Below, piece after piece: positions 42,112-54,873 of a stretch of 64,000 nucleotides of DNA (its first letter is position 1; the number at the start of each line of letters is the position of its first letter). Origin of the DNA: Blattamonas nauphoetae (Eukaryota > Preaxostyla > Oxymonadida). The notes under the pieces were generated by a model that had not been told where the DNA came from, made no database searches, and worked only from the letters and a program-made list of their open reading frames with translations. Both the position numbers and the translations under genes were made by a program. The stretch covers positions 1 to 64,000 of the forward strand of contig JARBJD010000310.1 of the NCBI GenBank assembly GCA_033064195.1, in the 5' to 3' direction.

Positions 42112-43218
42112 TGTTTCACAACATTCCGAATGGTGGGAGGGGAATCACAAACAGTTCATTCATTCGTTCTTTCACGTCATTTGGTTCTCATTCATCACCT
42201 TTTCATGAAAACTACTCTTCCACAACAGATTTAAGTTGTGATTCGATCAACCGGTGTCTGTACAGGATGTCCCAAAAGTTGGACATCCATCTTTGAATTG
42301 TACTCTTTCCAGCTCCACCCCAGAACCCACAACCAAATTGATTGCGATGGGGCGATCACATCCTCAGATTTCAACTGCATGCAACACGAACAGACCGATC
42401 ATTTCTCCGTCGATTTCTCTCCTACAACGAAGATAAATCAGAAAACATCAGTTGTCGCACCGACTATTGAACAAGAATCTGAACCAAAGAGTCCAGTCTG
42501 TTTTGTTGTCGATTTATCTTCCACCGAACCTAGAATCAGCTCCTCTCTCTTCTCCAAATGTTTTCTGGGCCGCATTCGGGTTTTCGTTTGATTGCTTTGA
42601 AATGTCTACTCGAATTGGCATCTCGTCTGACCTTTCGCTCATTTTTCTCATCTTTTGATGAATCAGAATCACAAAATCTTGTAGATTCAATGATTGAGCT
42701 TGACTGTGTTCAACATCTTGCTGTCTTTTGTGACCTTTCAAAGCCGGAAGCATGTCCTGTTTGTTCTTCCATCGTTCGTCACATACTTCCTCTCAGGAAG
42801 AATTCCCGAAACTCCTTCTTCTTCTCCGTATCTTCCTCCAATCTGTGAAACTTTTCCATCATCTTGACAGTTGAATCTTTGTCTGTTGTGTGGATGGAGA
42901 TTTCTCAATCGTCGATCACATCGTTCTTATTTCGTTGTCTTCAAGACTGCAAATCAGAAAATGCCCTAGAAATGGTATTTTTCTATTTCATCATTCACAT
43001 TTCATCCCTTTAGAGTGAATTATGACTCCAAATGGTATGCTCGGATCTCAAAGTCTCACAGACTCTTTTATCTCGAACAAGACACTTATTCAAGACATAT
43101 TTCGGAGATTTGAGCAAAAACCGCCGTCGATCGTAGTTTTGAAAGTGTTGGCTCAGATGGTGTTCTCACCATATCTGGGGTTGGCCACACTTACCCTTTC
43201 GACTTTCGCACAGCTCTC

Positions 43219-43732
43219 ATAGATATGTCAAGAACCCGGTTCTGTCAGCAACCCGGAACCTGGGGTCAAAACAAACCATTTTGGTCAAACAAAAAATGAA
43301 ATTGGGCAATTCAATTCCCTGGGGAATCGGAGAAATTTTCTAAAAACCTCGATTATGGCCCTTTTTGTTGTGTGTCCAAATCATATCTCCACAACCTGCG
43401 GACCAATTTTGATGAAATTTTCCACAGAAATGTTCTTTTGGTGAAAAGATTTTTTTGGGATCAAACACTTCTTTTTTTGTGAGTCTTTTTTCGATATATT
43501 CACGATAAAAATGCTTTTTATTTGGTTTAAAACGGATATCTGGTTGTGGAGAAACGAGCTGAAAAAGTTTGAAAAATGTGTGCATTTCTGCTGGATACAG
43601 TATTTTGAGGATTTCTCCGATTCCCCAGGGAATTGAATTGTCCAATTTCATTTTTTCTTAGATTGACCAAAATGGTTTGTTTTGACCCCAGGTTCCGGGT
43701 TGCTGACACTGACCGAGTTTTTGACATATCTT
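43219..43732. mobile_element. Foldback element in tandem unit 2
   Basis: Matching copy of the element at 40276-40791. Confidence 0.8.
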
Positions 43733-43964
43733 TCATATGATTCAACGGGTGAAATTTCGTTTCTTTCTCGGTTCAAGATGTTTCCACGACGACATACTCA
43801 ATCGACTCATCAAATATTGTTCCCAAAACGACTTTGCCAAACGATCTCCAACATGCTCCACATGATGGACAACTTTCTTCCAAAGGAGTCCATCGCTTCA
43901 GAGTATTCTGTTTTATTCCTTTTCATACCTCCTCGTTCTCAGACTGTCTTTTATTTTCCTGGCG

Positions 43965-44942
43965 ATGGTTTTTCTATACAACTTGTTGTTCATTGCTCCT
44001 AATTCGTCAAAATCAAAAGTCCTGCCTCTTTTTCCTCATTTCCATGCTCAGCTTGTGATAGATTGTGAATTAATACCCGTCGCGAAGCAATTCATCAAAA
44101 CATTATGCCATGTCGATTCTGACACCTCTCAACCTGATGACCAATGGCACATCAAGGAAATCATCGACATTTCCTGGAGTCTGTGTACCAACAGTCTCGA
44201 AGCAGGATCCGATTCTCTCTCTTCAATCGTCATGTCGACATTCGATGACCTGGAAGAATTGACAAGTCTTCTCGTCGGAACGAGAAGAAAATTCCAAACC
44301 GACAATGTCAGTGATCTCATCTTTCTCGCGAAGTTGATTTCGACCCAACGAATCAAGATCATTCCACTCATCGAACACGATCTTCTTGCCCGACTCTTCT
44401 CCGTCCAATCGCCACAAACAGTTCCTCTGTCGAATGCACTCTTGCACCTCCATCTGCTTTCGGTGATCACTCTTTTTCTCGAGTCACCTTTCAAGAATAA
44501 GAATTCCAAAGATCACACCAGAACTACCACTCTTCGAATCGAAAGAGTCTTGGAAGTCACCAAGTCCTACCTTGCCTTCAATCTTCCGAAAGAGAATTTT
44601 CTGGGGTTGGATCATGAAGACAGGCTGGAGCTCTCAAGAACGATCACGAAGCTCACCAAGGCACTCACTGATCTGGGACAATACGAGGCCAAACTTGGAC
44701 GAGAGGTGATCGCAGAGCGAGAAATGTGGGAGGTTGCACGGATAACAGAAACAGAACACAAACGAACACTGGAGCTTCGGCTCAAAGATATGAACAGGCG
44801 AGACGAAGACATGTGGAAGAAAAGACTGACAGATGGGTGCTCCGAAGAAGAAGACTGGGCGAATATGGGTTTGAAGATGCACTCGAAGCCAGAATGGGAA
44901 CTCGTGAATACCTGGAGGAAACTGACGATATTGTCGATGTGA
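43965..44942 (+). pseudogene. Host gene, large 3' exon, tandem unit 2
   Basis: Same as unit 1 for 285 residues. One A fewer in the run at about 44818-44823 (GAAGAAAAGACTG in place of GAAGAAAAAGACTG) shifts the frame, so the coil and acidic tail are read in another frame (44726-45175). Either a genuine frameshift or a homopolymer sequencing error. Confidence 0.6.
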
Positions 44943-46157
44943 TCGATGCGATGGAGAAGGAAGAAGGCTTGAATTTCGACGTGATGGATGATGACGATTC
45001 AGATGATTCGTTTGTTCCGTTCGATGATTCGGACATTGATTCAGATTTTGATGTTTCACAACATTCCGAATGGTGGGAGGGGAATCACAAACAGTTCATT
45101 CATTCGTTCTTTCACGTCATTTGGTTCTCATTCATCACCTTTTTCATGAAAACTACTCTTCCACAACAGATTTAAGTTGTGATTCGATCAACCGGTGTCT
45201 GTACAGGATGTCCCAAAAGTTGGACATCCATCTTTGAATTGTACTCTTTCCAGCTCCACCCCAGAACCCACAACCAAATTGATTGCGATGGGGCGATCAC
45301 ATCCTCAGATTTCAACTGCATGCAACACGAACAGACCGATCATTTCTCCGTCGATTTCTCTCCTACAACGAAGATAAATCAGAAAACATCAGTTGTCGCA
45401 CCGACTATTGAACAAGAATCTGAACCAAAGAGTCCAGTCTGTTTTGTTGTCGATTTATCTTCCACCGAACCTAGAATCAGCTCCTCTCTCTTCTCCAAAT
45501 GTTTTCTGGGCCGCATTCGGGTTTTCGTTTGATTGCTTTGAAATGTCTACTCGAATTGGCATCTCGTCTGACCTTTCGCTCATTTTTCTCATCTTTTGAT
45601 GAATCAGAATCACAAAATCTTGTAGATTCAATGATTGAGCTTGACTGTGTTCAACATCTTGCTGTCTTTGTGACCTTTCAAAGCCGGAAGCATGTCCTGT
45701 TTGTTCTTCCATCGTTCGTCACATACTTCCTCTCAGGAAGAATTCCCGAAACTCCTTCTTCTTCTCCGTATCTTCCTCCAATCTGTGAAACTTTTCCATC
45801 ATCTTGACAGTTGAATCTTTGTCTGTTGTGTGGATGGAGATTTCTCAATCGTCGATCACATCGTTCTTATTTCGTTGTCTTCAAGACTGCAAATCAGAAA
45901 ATGCCCTAGAAATGGTATTTTTCTATTTCATCATTCACATTTCATCCCTTTAGAGTGAATTATGACTCCAAATGGTATGCTCGGATCTCAAAGTCTCACA
46001 GACTCTTTTATCTCGAACAAGACACTTATTCAAGACATATTTCGGAGATTTGAGCAAAACCGCCGTCGATCGTAGTTTTGAAAGTGTTGGCTCAGATGGT
46101 GTTCTCACCATATCTGGGGTTGGCCACACTTACCCTTTCGACTTTCGCACAGCTCTC

Positions 46158-46669
46158 ATAGATATGTCAAGAACCCGGTTCTGTCAGCAACCCGGAACCT
46201 GGGGTCAAAACAAACCATTTTGGTCAAACAAAAAAAAATGAAATTGGGCAATTCAATTCCCTGGGGAATCGGAGAAATTTTCTAAAAACCTCGATTATGG
46301 CCCTTTTGTTGTGTGTCCAAATCATATCTCCACAACCTGCGGACCAATTTTGATGAAATTTTCCACAGAAATGTTCTTTTGGTGAAAAGATTTTTTTTGG
46401 GATCAAACACTTCTTTTTGTGAGTCTTTTTCGATATATTCACGATAAAAATGCTTTTTATTTGGTTTAAAACGGATATCTGGTTGTGGAGAAACGAGCTG
46501 AAAAGTTTGAAAAATGTGTGCATTTCTGCTGGATACAGTATTTTGAGGATTTCTCCGATTCCCCAGGGAATTGAATTGTCCAATTTCATTTTTCTTAGAT
46601 TGACCAAAATGGTTTGTTTTGACCCCAGGTTCCGGGTTGCTGACACTGACCGAGTTTTTGACATATCTT
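46158..46669. mobile_element. Foldback element in tandem unit 3
   Basis: Matching copy of the element at 40276-40791, with several homopolymer-length differences. Confidence 0.8.
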
Positions 46670-46901
46670 TCATATGATTCAACGGGTGAAATTTCGTTTC
46701 TTTCTCGGTTCAAGATGTTTCCACGACGACATACTCAATCGACTCATCAAATATTGTTCCCAAAACGACTTTGCCAAACGATCTCCAACATGCTCCACAT
46801 GATGGACAACTTTCTTCCAAAGGAGTCCATCGCTTCAGAGTATTCTGTTTTATTCCTTTTCATACCTCCTCGTTCTCAGACTGTCTTTTATTTTCCTGGC
46901 G

Positions 46902-48086
46902 ATGGTTTTTCTATACAACTTGTTGTTCATTGCTCCTAATTCGTCAAAATCAAAAGTCCTGCCTCTTTTTCCTCATTTCCATGCTCAGCTTGTGATAGAT
47001 TGTGAATTAATACCCGTCGCGAAGCAATTCATCAAAACATTATGCCATGTCGATTCTGACACCTCTCAACCTGATGACCAATGGCACATCAAGGAAATCA
47101 TCGACATTTCCTGGAGTCTGTGTACCAACAGTCTCGAAGCAGGATCCGATTCTCTCTCTTCAATCGTCATGTCGACATTCGATGACCTGGAAGAATTGAC
47201 AAGTCTTCTCGTCGGAACGAGAAGAAAATTCCAAACCGACAATGTCAGTGATCTCATCTTTCTCGCGAAGTTGATTTCGACCCAACGAATCAAGATCATT
47301 CCACTCATCGAACACGATCTTCTTGCCCGACTCTTCTCCGTCCAATCGCCACAAACAGTTCCTCTGTCGAATGCACTCTTGCACCTCCATCTGCTTTCGG
47401 TGATCACTCTTTTTCTCGAGTCACCTTTCAAGAATAAGAATTCCAAAGATCACACCAGAACTACCACTCTTCGAATCGAAAGAGTCTTGGAAGTCACCAA
47501 GTCCTACCTTGCCTTCAATCTTCCGAAAGAGAATTTTCTGGGGTTGGATCATGAAGACAGGCTGGAGCTCTCAAGAACGATCACGAAGCTCACCAAGGCA
47601 CTCACTGATCTGGGACAATACGAGGCCAAACTTGGACGAGAGGTGATCGCAGAGCGAGAAATGTGGGAGGTTGCACGGATAACAGAAACAGAACACAAAC
47701 GAACACTGGAGCTTCGGCTCAAAGATATGAACAGGCGAGACGAAGACATGTGGAAGAAAAAGACTGACAGATGGGTGCTCCGAAGAAGAAGACTGGGCGA
47801 ATATGGGTTTGAAGATGCACTCGAAGCCAGAATGGGAACTCGTGAATACCTGGAGGAAACTGACGATATTGTCGATGTGATCGATGCGATGGAGAAGGAA
47901 GAAGGCTTGAATTTCGACGTGATGGATGATGACGATTCAGATGATTCGTTTGTTCCGTTCGATGATTCGGACATTGATTCAGATTTTGATGTTTCACAAC
48001 ATTCCGAATGGTGGGAGGGAATCACAAACAGTTCATTCATTCGTTCTTTCACGTCATTTGGTTCTCATTCATCACCTTTTTCATGA
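46902..48086 (+). CDS. Host gene, large 3' exon, tandem unit 3
   Basis: The longest version, 394 residues. Here the T-run after DSD and the G-run that follows are each one base shorter than in unit 1, so the frame continues past the acidic tail (DFDVSQHSEWWEG) to a serine-rich end. Which end is the true one cannot be decided from the copies alone. Confidence 0.6.
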   Translation: MVFLYNLLFIAPNSSKSKVLPLFPHFHAQLVIDCELIPVAKQFIKTLCHVDSDTSQPDDQWHIKEIIDISWSLCTNSLEAGSDSLSSIVMSTFDDLEELTSLLVGTRRKFQTDNVSDLIFLAKLISTQRIKIIPLIEHDLLARLFSVQSPQTVPLSNALLHLHLLSVITLFLESPFKNKNSKDHTRTTTLRIERVLEVTKSYLAFNLPKENFLGLDHEDRLELSRTITKLTKALTDLGQYEAKLGREVIAEREMWEVARITETEHKRTLELRLKDMNRRDEDMWKKKTDRWVLRRRRLGEYGFEDALEARMGTREYLEETDDIVDVIDAMEKEEGLNFDVMDDDDSDDSFVPFDDSDIDSDFDVSQHSEWWEGITNSSFIRSFTSFGSHSSPFS

Positions 48087-49095
48087 AAACTACTCTTCCA
48101 CAACAGATTTAAGTTGTGATTCGATCAACCGGTGTCTGTACAGGATGTCCCAAAAGTTGGACATCCATCTTTGAATTGTACTCTTTCCAGCTCCACCCCA
48201 GAACCCACAACCAAATTGATTGCGATGGGGCGATCACATCCTCAGATTTCAACTGCATGCAACACGAACAGACCGATCATTTCTCCGTCGATTTCTCTCC
48301 TACAACGAAGATAAATCAGAAAACATCAGTTGTCGCACCGACTATTGAACAAGAATCTGAACCAAAGAGTCCAGTCTGTTTTGTTGTCGATTTATCTTCC
48401 ACCGAACCTAGAATCAGCTCCTCTCTCTTCTCCAAATGTTTTCTGGGCCGCATTCGGGTTTTCGTTTGATTGCTTTGAAATGTCTACTCGAATTGGCATC
48501 TCGTCTGACCTTTCGCTCATTTTTCTCATCTTTTGATGAATCAGAATCACAAAATCTTGTAGATTCAATGATTGAGCTTGACTGTGTTCAACATCTTGCT
48601 GTCTTTTGTGACCTTTCAAAGCCGGAAGCATGTCCTGTTTGTTCTTCCATCGTTCGTCACATACTTCCTCTCAGGAAGAATTCCCGAAACTCCTTCTTCT
48701 TCTCCGTATCTTCCTCCAATCTGTGAAACTTTTCCATCATCTTGACAGTTGAATCTTTGTCTGTTGTGTGGATGGAGATTTCTCAATCGTCGATCACATC
48801 GTTCTTATTTCGTTGTCTTCAAGACTGCAAATCAGAAAATGCCCTAGAAATGGTATTTTTCTATTTCATCATTCACATTTCATCCCTTTAGAGTGAATTA
48901 TGACTCCAAATGGTATGCTCGGATCTCAAAGTCTCACAGACTCTTTTATCTCGAACAAGACACTTATTCAAGACATATTTCGGAGATTTGAGCAAAACCG
49001 CCGTCGATCGTAGTTTTGAAAGTGTTGGCTCAGATGGTGTTCTCACCATATCTGGGGTTGGCCACACTTACCCTTTCGACTTTCGCACAGCTCTC

Positions 49096-49611
49096 ATAGA
49101 TATGTCAAGAACCCGGTTCTGTCAGCAACCCGGAACCTGGGGTCAAAACAAACCATTTTGGTCAAACAAAAAAAATGAAATTGGGCAATTCAATTCCCTG
49201 GGGAATCGGAGAAATTTTCTAAAAACCTCGATTATGGCCCTTTTTGTTGTGTGTCCAAATCATATCTCCACAACCTGCGGACCAATTTTGATGAAATTTT
49301 CCACAGAAATGTTCTTTTGGTGAAAAGATTTTTTTGGGATCAAACACTTCTTTTTTTGTGAGTCTTTTTTCGATATATTCACGATAAAAATGCTTTTTAT
49401 TTGGTTTAAAACGGATATCTGGTTGTGGAGAAACGAGCTGAAAAAGTTTGAAAAATGTGTGCATTTCTGCTGGATACAGTATTTTGAGGATTTCTCCGAT
49501 TCCCCAGGGAATTGAATTGTCCAATTTCATTTTTTCTTAGATTGACCAAAATGGTTTGTTTTGACCCCAGGTTCCGGGTTGCTGACACTGACCGAGTTTT
49601 TGACATATCTT
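49096..49611. mobile_element. Foldback element in tandem unit 4
   Basis: Matching copy of the element at 40276-40791. Confidence 0.8.
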
Positions 49612-49843
49612 TCATATGATTCAACGGGTGAAATTTCGTTTCTTTCTCGGTTCAAGATGTTTCCACGACGACATACTCAATCGACTCATCAAATATTGTT
49701 CCCAAAACGACTTTGCCAAACGATCTCCAACATGCTCCACATGATGGACAACTTTCTTCCAAAGGAGTCCATCGCTTCAGAGTATTCTGTTTTATTCCTT
49801 TTCATACCTCCTCGTTCTCAGACTGTCTTTTATTTTCCTGGCG

Positions 49844-50932
49844 ATGGTTTTTCTATACAACTTGTTGTTCATTGCTCCTAATTCGTCAAAATCAAAAGTC
49901 CTGCCTCTTTTTCCTCATTTCCATGCTCAGCTTGTGATAGATTGTGAATTAATACCCGTCGCGAAGCAATTCATCAAAACATTATGCCATGTCGATTCTG
50001 ACACCTCTCAACCTGATGACCAATGGCACATCAAGGAAATCATCGACATTTCCTGGAGTCTGTGTACCAACAGTCTCGAAGCAGGATCCGATTCTCTCTC
50101 TTCAATCGTCATGTCGACATTCGATGACCTGGAAGAATTGACAAGTCTTCTCGTCGGAACGAGAAGAAAATTCCAAACCGACAATGTCAGTGATCTCATC
50201 TTTCTCGCGAAGTTGATTTCGACCCAACGAATCAAGATCATTCCACTCATCGAACACGATCTTCTTGCCCGACTCTTCTCCGTCCAATCGCCACAAACAG
50301 TTCCTCTGTCGAATGCACTCTTGCACCTCCATCTGCTTTCGGTGATCACTCTTTTTCTCGAGTCACCTTTCAAGAATAAGAATTCCAAAGATCACACCAG
50401 AACTACCACTCTTCGAATCGAAAGAGTCTTGGAAGTCACCAAGTCCTACCTTGCCTTCAATCTTCCGAAAGAGAATTTTCTGGGGTTGGATCATGAAGAC
50501 AGGCTGGAGCTCTCAAGAACGATCACGAAGCTCACCAAGGCACTCACTGATCTGGGACAATACGAGGCCAAACTTGGACGAGAGGTGATCGCAGAGCGAG
50601 AAATGTGGGAGGTTGCACGGATAACAGAAACAGAACACAAACGAACACTGGAGCTTCGGCTCAAAGATATGAACAGGCGAGACGAAGACATGTGGAAGAA
50701 AAAGACTGACAGATGGGTGCTCCGAAGAAGAAGACTGGGCGAATATGGGTTTGAAGATGCACTCGAAGCCAGAATGGGAACTCGTGAATACCTGGAGGAA
50801 ACTGACGATATTGTCGATGTGATCGATGCGATGGAGAAGGAAGAAGGCTTGAATTTCGACGTGATGGATGATGACGATTCAGATGATTCGTTTGTTCCGT
50901 TCGATGATTCGGACATTGATTCAGATTTTTGA
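49844..50932 (+). CDS. Host gene, large 3' exon, tandem unit 4
   Basis: 362 residues, identical in reading to unit 1 including the acidic C-terminus. Confidence 0.6.
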   Translation: MVFLYNLLFIAPNSSKSKVLPLFPHFHAQLVIDCELIPVAKQFIKTLCHVDSDTSQPDDQWHIKEIIDISWSLCTNSLEAGSDSLSSIVMSTFDDLEELTSLLVGTRRKFQTDNVSDLIFLAKLISTQRIKIIPLIEHDLLARLFSVQSPQTVPLSNALLHLHLLSVITLFLESPFKNKNSKDHTRTTTLRIERVLEVTKSYLAFNLPKENFLGLDHEDRLELSRTITKLTKALTDLGQYEAKLGREVIAEREMWEVARITETEHKRTLELRLKDMNRRDEDMWKKKTDRWVLRRRRLGEYGFEDALEARMGTREYLEETDDIVDVIDAMEKEEGLNFDVMDDDDSDDSFVPFDDSDIDSDF

Positions 50933-52041
50933 TGTTTCACAACATTCCGAATGGTGGGAGGGGAATCACAAACAGTTCATTCATTCGTTCTTTCACGTCA
51001 TTTGGTTCTCATTCATCACCTTTTTCATGAAAACTACTCTTCCACAACAGATTTAAGTTGTGATTCGATCAACCGGTGTCTGTACAGGATGTCCCAAAAG
51101 TTGGACATCCATCTTTGAATTGTACTCTTTCCAGCTCCACCCCAGAACCCACAACCAAATTGATTGCGATGGGGCGATCACATCCTCAGATTTCAACTGC
51201 ATGCAACACGAACAGACCGATCATTTCTCCGTCGATTTCTCTCCTACAACGAAGATAAATCAGAAAACATCAGTTGTCGCACCGACTATTGAACAAGAAT
51301 CTGAACCAAAGAGTCCAGTCTGTTTTGTTGTCGATTTATCTTCCACCGAACCTAGAATCAGCTCCTCTCTCTTCTCCAAATGTTTTCTGGGCCGCATTCG
51401 GGTTTTCGTTTGATTGCTTTGAAATGTCTACTCGAATTGGCATCTCGTCTGACCTTTCGCTCATTTTTCTCATCTTTTGATGAATCAGAATCACAAAATC
51501 TTGTAGATTCAATGATTGAGCTTGACTGTGTTCAACATCTTGCTGTCTTTTGTGACCTTTCAAAGCCGGAAGCATGTCCTGTTTGTTCTTCCATCGTTCG
51601 TCACATACTTCCTCTCAGGAAGAATTCCCGAAACTCCTTCTTCTTCTCCGTATCTTCCTCCAATCTGTGAAACTTTTCCATCATCTTGACAGTTGAATCT
51701 TTGTCTGTTGTGTGGATGGAGATTTCTCAATCGTCGATCACATCGTTCTTATTTCGTTGTCTTCAAGACTGCAAATCAGAAAATGCCCTAGAAATGGTAT
51801 TTTTCTATTTCATCATTCACATTTCATCCCTTTAGAGTGAATTATGACTCCAAATGGTATGCTCGGATCTCAAAGTCTCACAGACTCTTTTTATCTCGAA
51901 CAAGACACTTATTCAAGACATATTTCGGAGATTTGAGCAAAAACCGCCGTCGATCGTAGTTTTGAAAGTGTTGGCTCAGATGGTGTTCTCACCATATCTG
52001 GGGTTGGCCACACTTACCCTTTCGACTTTCGCACAGCTCTC

Positions 52042-52557
52042 ATAGATATGTCAAGAACCCGGTTCTGTCAGCAACCCGGAACCTGGGGTCAAAACAAACC
52101 ATTTTGGTCAAACAAAAAAAATGAAATTGGGCAATTCAATTCCCTGGGGAATCGGAGAAATTTTCTAAAAACCTCGATTATGGCCCTTTTTGTTGTGTGT
52201 CCAAATCATATCTCCACAACCTGCGGACCAATTTTGATGAAATTTTCCACAGAAATGTTCTTTTGGTGAAAAGATTTTTTTGGGATCAAACACTTCTTTT
52301 TTTGTGAGTCTTTTTTCGATATATTCACGATAAAAATGCTTTTTATTTGGTTTAAAACGGATATCTGGTTGTGGAGAAACGAGCTGAAAAAGTTTGAAAA
52401 ATGTGTGCATTTCTGCTGGATACAGTATTTTGAGGATTTCTCCGATTCCCCAGGGAATTGAATTGTCCAATTTCATTTTTTCTTAGATTGACCAAAATGG
52501 TTTGTTTTGACCCCAGGTTCCGGGTTGCTGACACTGACCGAGTTTTTGACATATCTT
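52042..52557. mobile_element. Foldback element in tandem unit 5
   Basis: Matching copy of the element at 40276-40791. Confidence 0.8.
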
Positions 52558-52789
52558 TCATATGATTCAACGGGTGAAATTTCGTTTCTTTCTCGGTTCA
52601 AGATGTTTCCACGACGACATACTCAATCGACTCATCAAATATTGTTCCCAAAACGACTTTGCCAAACGATCTCCAACATGCTCCACATGATGGACAACTT
52701 TCTTCCAAAGGAGTCCATCGCTTCAGAGTATTCTGTTTTATTCCTTTTCATACCTCCTCGTTCTCAGACTGTCTTTTATTTTCCTGGCG

Positions 52790-53659
52790 ATGGTTTTTCT
52801 ATACAACTTGTTGTTCATTGCTCCTAATTCGTCAAAATCAAAAGTCCTGCCTCTTTTTCCTCATTTCCATGCTCAGCTTGTGATAGATTGTGAATTAATA
52901 CCCGTCGCGAAGCAATTCATCAAAACATTATGCCATGTCGATTCTGACACCTCTCAACCTGATGACCAATGGCACATCAAGGAAATCATCGACATTTCCT
53001 GGAGTCTGTGTACCAACAGTCTCGAAGCAGGATCCGATTCTCTCTCTTCAATCGTCATGTCGACATTCGATGACCTGGAAGAATTGACAAGTCTTCTCGT
53101 CGGAACGAGAAGAAAATTCCAAACCGACAATGTCAGTGATCTCATCTTTCTCGCGAAGTTGATTTCGACCCAACGAATCAAGATCATTCCACTCATCGAA
53201 CACGATCTTCTTGCCCGACTCTTCTCCGTCCAATCGCCACAAACAGTTCCTCTGTCGAATGCACTCTTGCACCTCCATCTGCTTTCGGTGATCACTCTTT
53301 TTCTCGAGTCACCTTTCAAGAATAAGAATTCCAAAGATCACACCAGAACTACCACTCTTCGAATCGAAAGAGTCTTGGAAGTCACCAAGTCCTACCTTGC
53401 CTTCAATCTTCCGAAAGAGAATTTTCTGGGGTTGGATCATGAAGACAGGCTGGAGCTCTCAAGAACGATCACGAAGCTCACCAAGGCACTCACTGATCTG
53501 GGACAATACGAGGCCAAACTTGGACGAGAGGTGATCGCAGAGCGAGAAATGTGGGAGGTTGCACGGATAACAGAAACAGAACACAAACGAACACTGGAGC
53601 TTCGGCTCAAAGATATGAACAGGCGAGACGAAGACATGTGGAAGAAAAAGACTGACTGA
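52790..53659 (+). pseudogene. Host gene, large 3' exon, truncated tandem unit 5
   Basis: 289 residues; the array ends inside the charged coil at 53656, where a TGA follows within three bases. The acidic tail is lost, so this copy is a truncated edge unit. Confidence 0.6.
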
Positions 53660-54246
53660 TTCTGTTTTTTTGCCTATTTTTTGCGCAGATTTCGATTCTA
53701 TCGCATCTCGCTCGAACCCTCTCCGTGAAATAGACGAAAATCGATTCAATCCACACCAAGATCAAATTTCTCTTCTCACTCTGTCGTGTAGTAGAGGAAA
53801 ATGGGCGAGAGTCTAAGCGATGTCAAAACTGCCTGAGACGACATCTCACGGATTTCATTTATTTTTGCAAATTCTTTTGAAACAATTGAGAAAAACAAAA
53901 ACATGAGGGAAACGGATGACAAAAGTTGCAATTGAAGGCGAAAAGAAGCTTCTAAACTTTCGAATGGGAAAGGGATTCGATTCCTTGGAGTGTTTCTATA
54001 TTTCGAGTCGTCTCTGTGCCTACTCAAGGGATAACTGGTACTTTATGAGGTCAAAATGACTTTCAGACAACGTGTTTACTATCAAGAAGGAGGATCAAAC
54101 CCACAGTTTGACATCACCCAGAATTGAGCTCAAATTTCTCATCAATTTTCGCCAAATATGGGTGAAAAAGTATCCCGGGTTTTTGACTGACTATTTTGCT
54201 TGATCAAACATCCACATGGATATCTTTCATAAAAACGAACTTTTTT
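53657..54246. other. Unassigned sequence after the tandem array
   Basis: No recognisable gene or repeat. Short open frames are not protein-like. Confidence 0.4.
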
Positions 54247-54286
54247 TGAGATTTCGAACTTTTTTTCAGATTTCGAACTTTTTCTC

Positions 54287-54873
54287 GTAGTAGTGTCAAT
54301 AAAGCACGCCATGTCAATACCTCACGATCTGTTAAGGATAAATCACAATTGGTCTAACTAAGAAAAACATAAAATTTGAGATTTATTTGATGACTAAAAT
54401 TTGAGAGTGCCTCATATCGCCCTTTTGGAAAAATACACACATTTTTTAAAACTTTTTGGGGTCATTTCTCCATGACCAGACGTCCGATTTGGACCGAAGA
54501 AAAAGCGTTTTTATCGTATATATATCGATCAAAGACACTCAAAAAAAATTTCTCATGAAATTTTTCTGGACGAAAAATAGCATTTTTTCACATCGTCCCA
54601 GAGACCCATAATTTTTTCTTGAAATTTTTCCCAAAAAAATCATTTCTCCAAAAAAACGATTCTACAAAAATGTTCATCAAAATCGGTTCACAGGTTGTGA
54701 AGATATTGCCGAAACACTTTTTTTTCTTGGGAAAAACGGTGTATTTTGAGGATTTCTCGGAATTGCGCCGGGAGATAAATCTAAAATTTTATTTTTTTCT
54801 TCGTTAGATCAATTGTGATTTATCCTTAACAGATCGTGAAATATTGATTTTCGTGCTTTATTGACGCTACTAC
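54287..54873. mobile_element. Foldback element with ~95-base inverted ends
   Basis: Left end GTAGTAGTGTCAATAAAGCA and, after an unpaired stretch, CACGATCTGTTAAGGATAAA; right end has the inverted complements TATCCTTAACAGATCGTG and TGCTTTATTGACGCTACTAC. Interior shares the style of the 40276 family (TTTCTCC, GGTTGTGAAG). Non-coding. Confidence 0.75.

Larger units (their letters stand above)
39651..53656 (+). repeat. Tandem array, about 4.8 copies of a 2.94-kb host unit
   Basis: Units begin at CTTTGAAATGTCTACTCG: 39651, 42595, 45536, 48473 and 51417; the fifth ends at 53656, where AAGACTGAC is followed by different sequence. Spacing is 2,944, 2,941, 2,937 and 2,944 bases. Differences between units are almost only one-base changes in homopolymer length. 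Each unit carries part of a host gene and one foldback element at the same site. The first unit joins the Polinton C edge through the shared GCTTTGAAATG region. Confidence 0.95.
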
